Assembly: GCA_021823365.1 (NCBI GenBank)
Contig: JAKAOD010000200.1
Span: forward strand, 1 to 6,172
Direction of reading: 5' to 3'
DNA length: 6,172 nt
Source: Actinomycetes bacterium
GTDB taxonomy: Bacteria > Actinomycetota > Acidimicrobiia > Acidimicrobiales > Bog-793
How positions within the stretch are numbered: the first letter of the stretch is position 1; each line of letters starts with the position of its first letter. Shown one piece after another: positions 5,562 through 6,172 of this stretch. Made by a program: the position numbers and the translations under genes. The notes below the pieces were generated by a model that made no database searches, was not told the origin of the DNA, and saw only the letters and a list, made by a program, of their open reading frames with translations.

Positions 5562-6172
5562 TCAGGCCCGTGACGCCCCGGCCACGAGCACGGTGCGGGC
5601 GAGTCGGGCGGCAACCTCCGGGGTCTCCATGACCGTCGGGGTCACGACGCACACGAGGCCCTCCGCCTCGACGGCCGGCACGAGGTCGGCGTCGACCTCG
5701 TCGATGACGAGCGTGCCGGCGACGCGGCCGAGGGCGCGGGCGACACCGATCACCGACGCCTCGTAGCCGAGCTCGGCGAGCAGGCGGGCCGCCGGGCCCT
5801 TCAGCGCCTGCCCGCCGACGATCGGAGAGACCGCGATCACGGAGGACCGTCGCCTCTCGAGCAGCGCGGAGATGCCGGGCACGGCGAGGATCGGGCCGAT
5901 CGACAGGATCGGGTTGGAGGGCGCGACGATGACGAGCTCCGACGAGGCGAGGGCCTCGAGGACCCCGGGGGCGGGGGTGGCCTCCGAGGCCCCCGCGTAG
6001 CGCACGCCTGCGACGGCGACGGCATGGCGCCGGTGGACGAAGTACTCCTGGAACTCGACCTCCTCGCCCCCGGCGAGCTCGACCATCGTGCGCACCGGGT
6101 CGTCGCTCATCGGAAGGACCCGTGGCGCGACCCCACGGCGCGCCGCCAGCTCCGCCGTGACGGCGCTCAGGG
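5562..6172 (-). CDS. fbiA: F420 biosynthesis phospho-linker transferase FbiA/CofD (5' end beyond window)
   Basis: FbiA/CofD joins the linker from enolpyruvyl- or lactyl-diphospho-guanosine to the deazaflavin Fo, giving dehydro-F420-0 or F420-0. The in-window part is 202 residues of a protein usually about 310-330 long, so roughly the first third is missing. An internal ATG at 6108-6110 is not the start: the frame continues upstream to the window edge as LSAVTAELAARRGV...RVLP, which matches the family just before the conserved PMSDDPVRT. Further signatures are FQEYFVHRR, APSNPILSIGPIL (the Fo/GDP-site loop), SPIVGGQALKGPA, and a C-terminal VVTPTVMETPEVAARLAR. In actinobacteria the natural substrate is thought to be the PEP-derived form. 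The gene stops at 5562-5564 one base before cofE. Its promoter must lie outside the window. Confidence 0.95.
   Translation of the reverse strand, partial: LSAVTAELAARRGVAPRVLPMSDDPVRTMVELAGGEEVEFQEYFVHRRHAVAVAGVRYAGASEATPAPGVLEALASSELVIVAPSNPILSIGPILAVPGISALLERRRSSVIAVSPIVGGQALKGPAARLLAELGYEASVIGVARALGRVAGTLVIDEVDADLVPAVEAEGLVCVVTPTVMETPEVAARLARTVLVAGASRA

Noticed and set aside
6108..6110. Internal ATG as the start of fbiA
   Set aside because: The codons upstream continue the FbiA family sequence without a stop to the window edge, and this Met is the M of the conserved PMSDDPVRT motif.

Overview
The window comes from a very GC-rich bacterium whose genes end almost every codon in G or C and often start with GTG. 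Coenzyme F420 genes (fbiA, cofE) lie next to nucleotide-sugar and cell-envelope glycosyltransferase genes. That combination points to Actinomycetota, perhaps a deep-branching class such as Acidimicrobiia or Thermoleophilia. The class is a guess from gene content; there is no rRNA or other marker in the window.

Layout, read from right to left because nearly everything is on the minus strand: the 3' two thirds of fbiA/cofD (5562-6172, cut by the window end); cofE, the ligase half of FbiB without its usual actinobacterial C-terminal reductase domain (4859-5560); two consecutive GT4 glycosyltransferases (3717-4862 and 2572-3720); an NAD(P)-dependent sugar reductase resembling GDP-4-dehydro-6-deoxy-D-mannose reductase (1666-2562); and a large GT2 glycosyltransferase with a membrane domain, which starts at 1439 and is still open at base 1. 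Junctions between the first five genes are very tight: a 1-base gap, a 4-base GTGA overlap, a 4-base ATGA overlap and a 9-base gap. They look like one translationally coupled operon.

One small gene runs the other way (1499-1699, plus strand). It encodes a 66-residue protein I cannot name, sits between the reductase and the GT2 gene, and overlaps the 3' end of the reductase gene by 34 bases. Only a 59-base divergent gap (1440-1498) separates its start from that of the GT2 gene. It either ends the F420/sugar operon or lies antisense within a longer minus-strand transcript.

Functionally, fbiA and cofE build F420 from Fo by adding a phosphoenolpyruvate- or lactate-derived phospho-linker and then glutamates. 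The rest looks like an envelope polysaccharide set: a 6-deoxyhexose supply enzyme, two soluble GT4 transferases and a membrane-bound GT2. F420 genes beside GDP-mannose/rhamnose and WbbL-type genes are also found in mycobacteria (the fbiA-fbiB to manB-wbbL-rmlD region), so the association seems old rather than local to this genome. I saw no RNA genes, CRISPR, mobile elements or phage genes. The window is mostly ordinary biosynthetic DNA; the main points of interest are the single-domain CofE, the antisense small gene and the GT2-membrane fusion.
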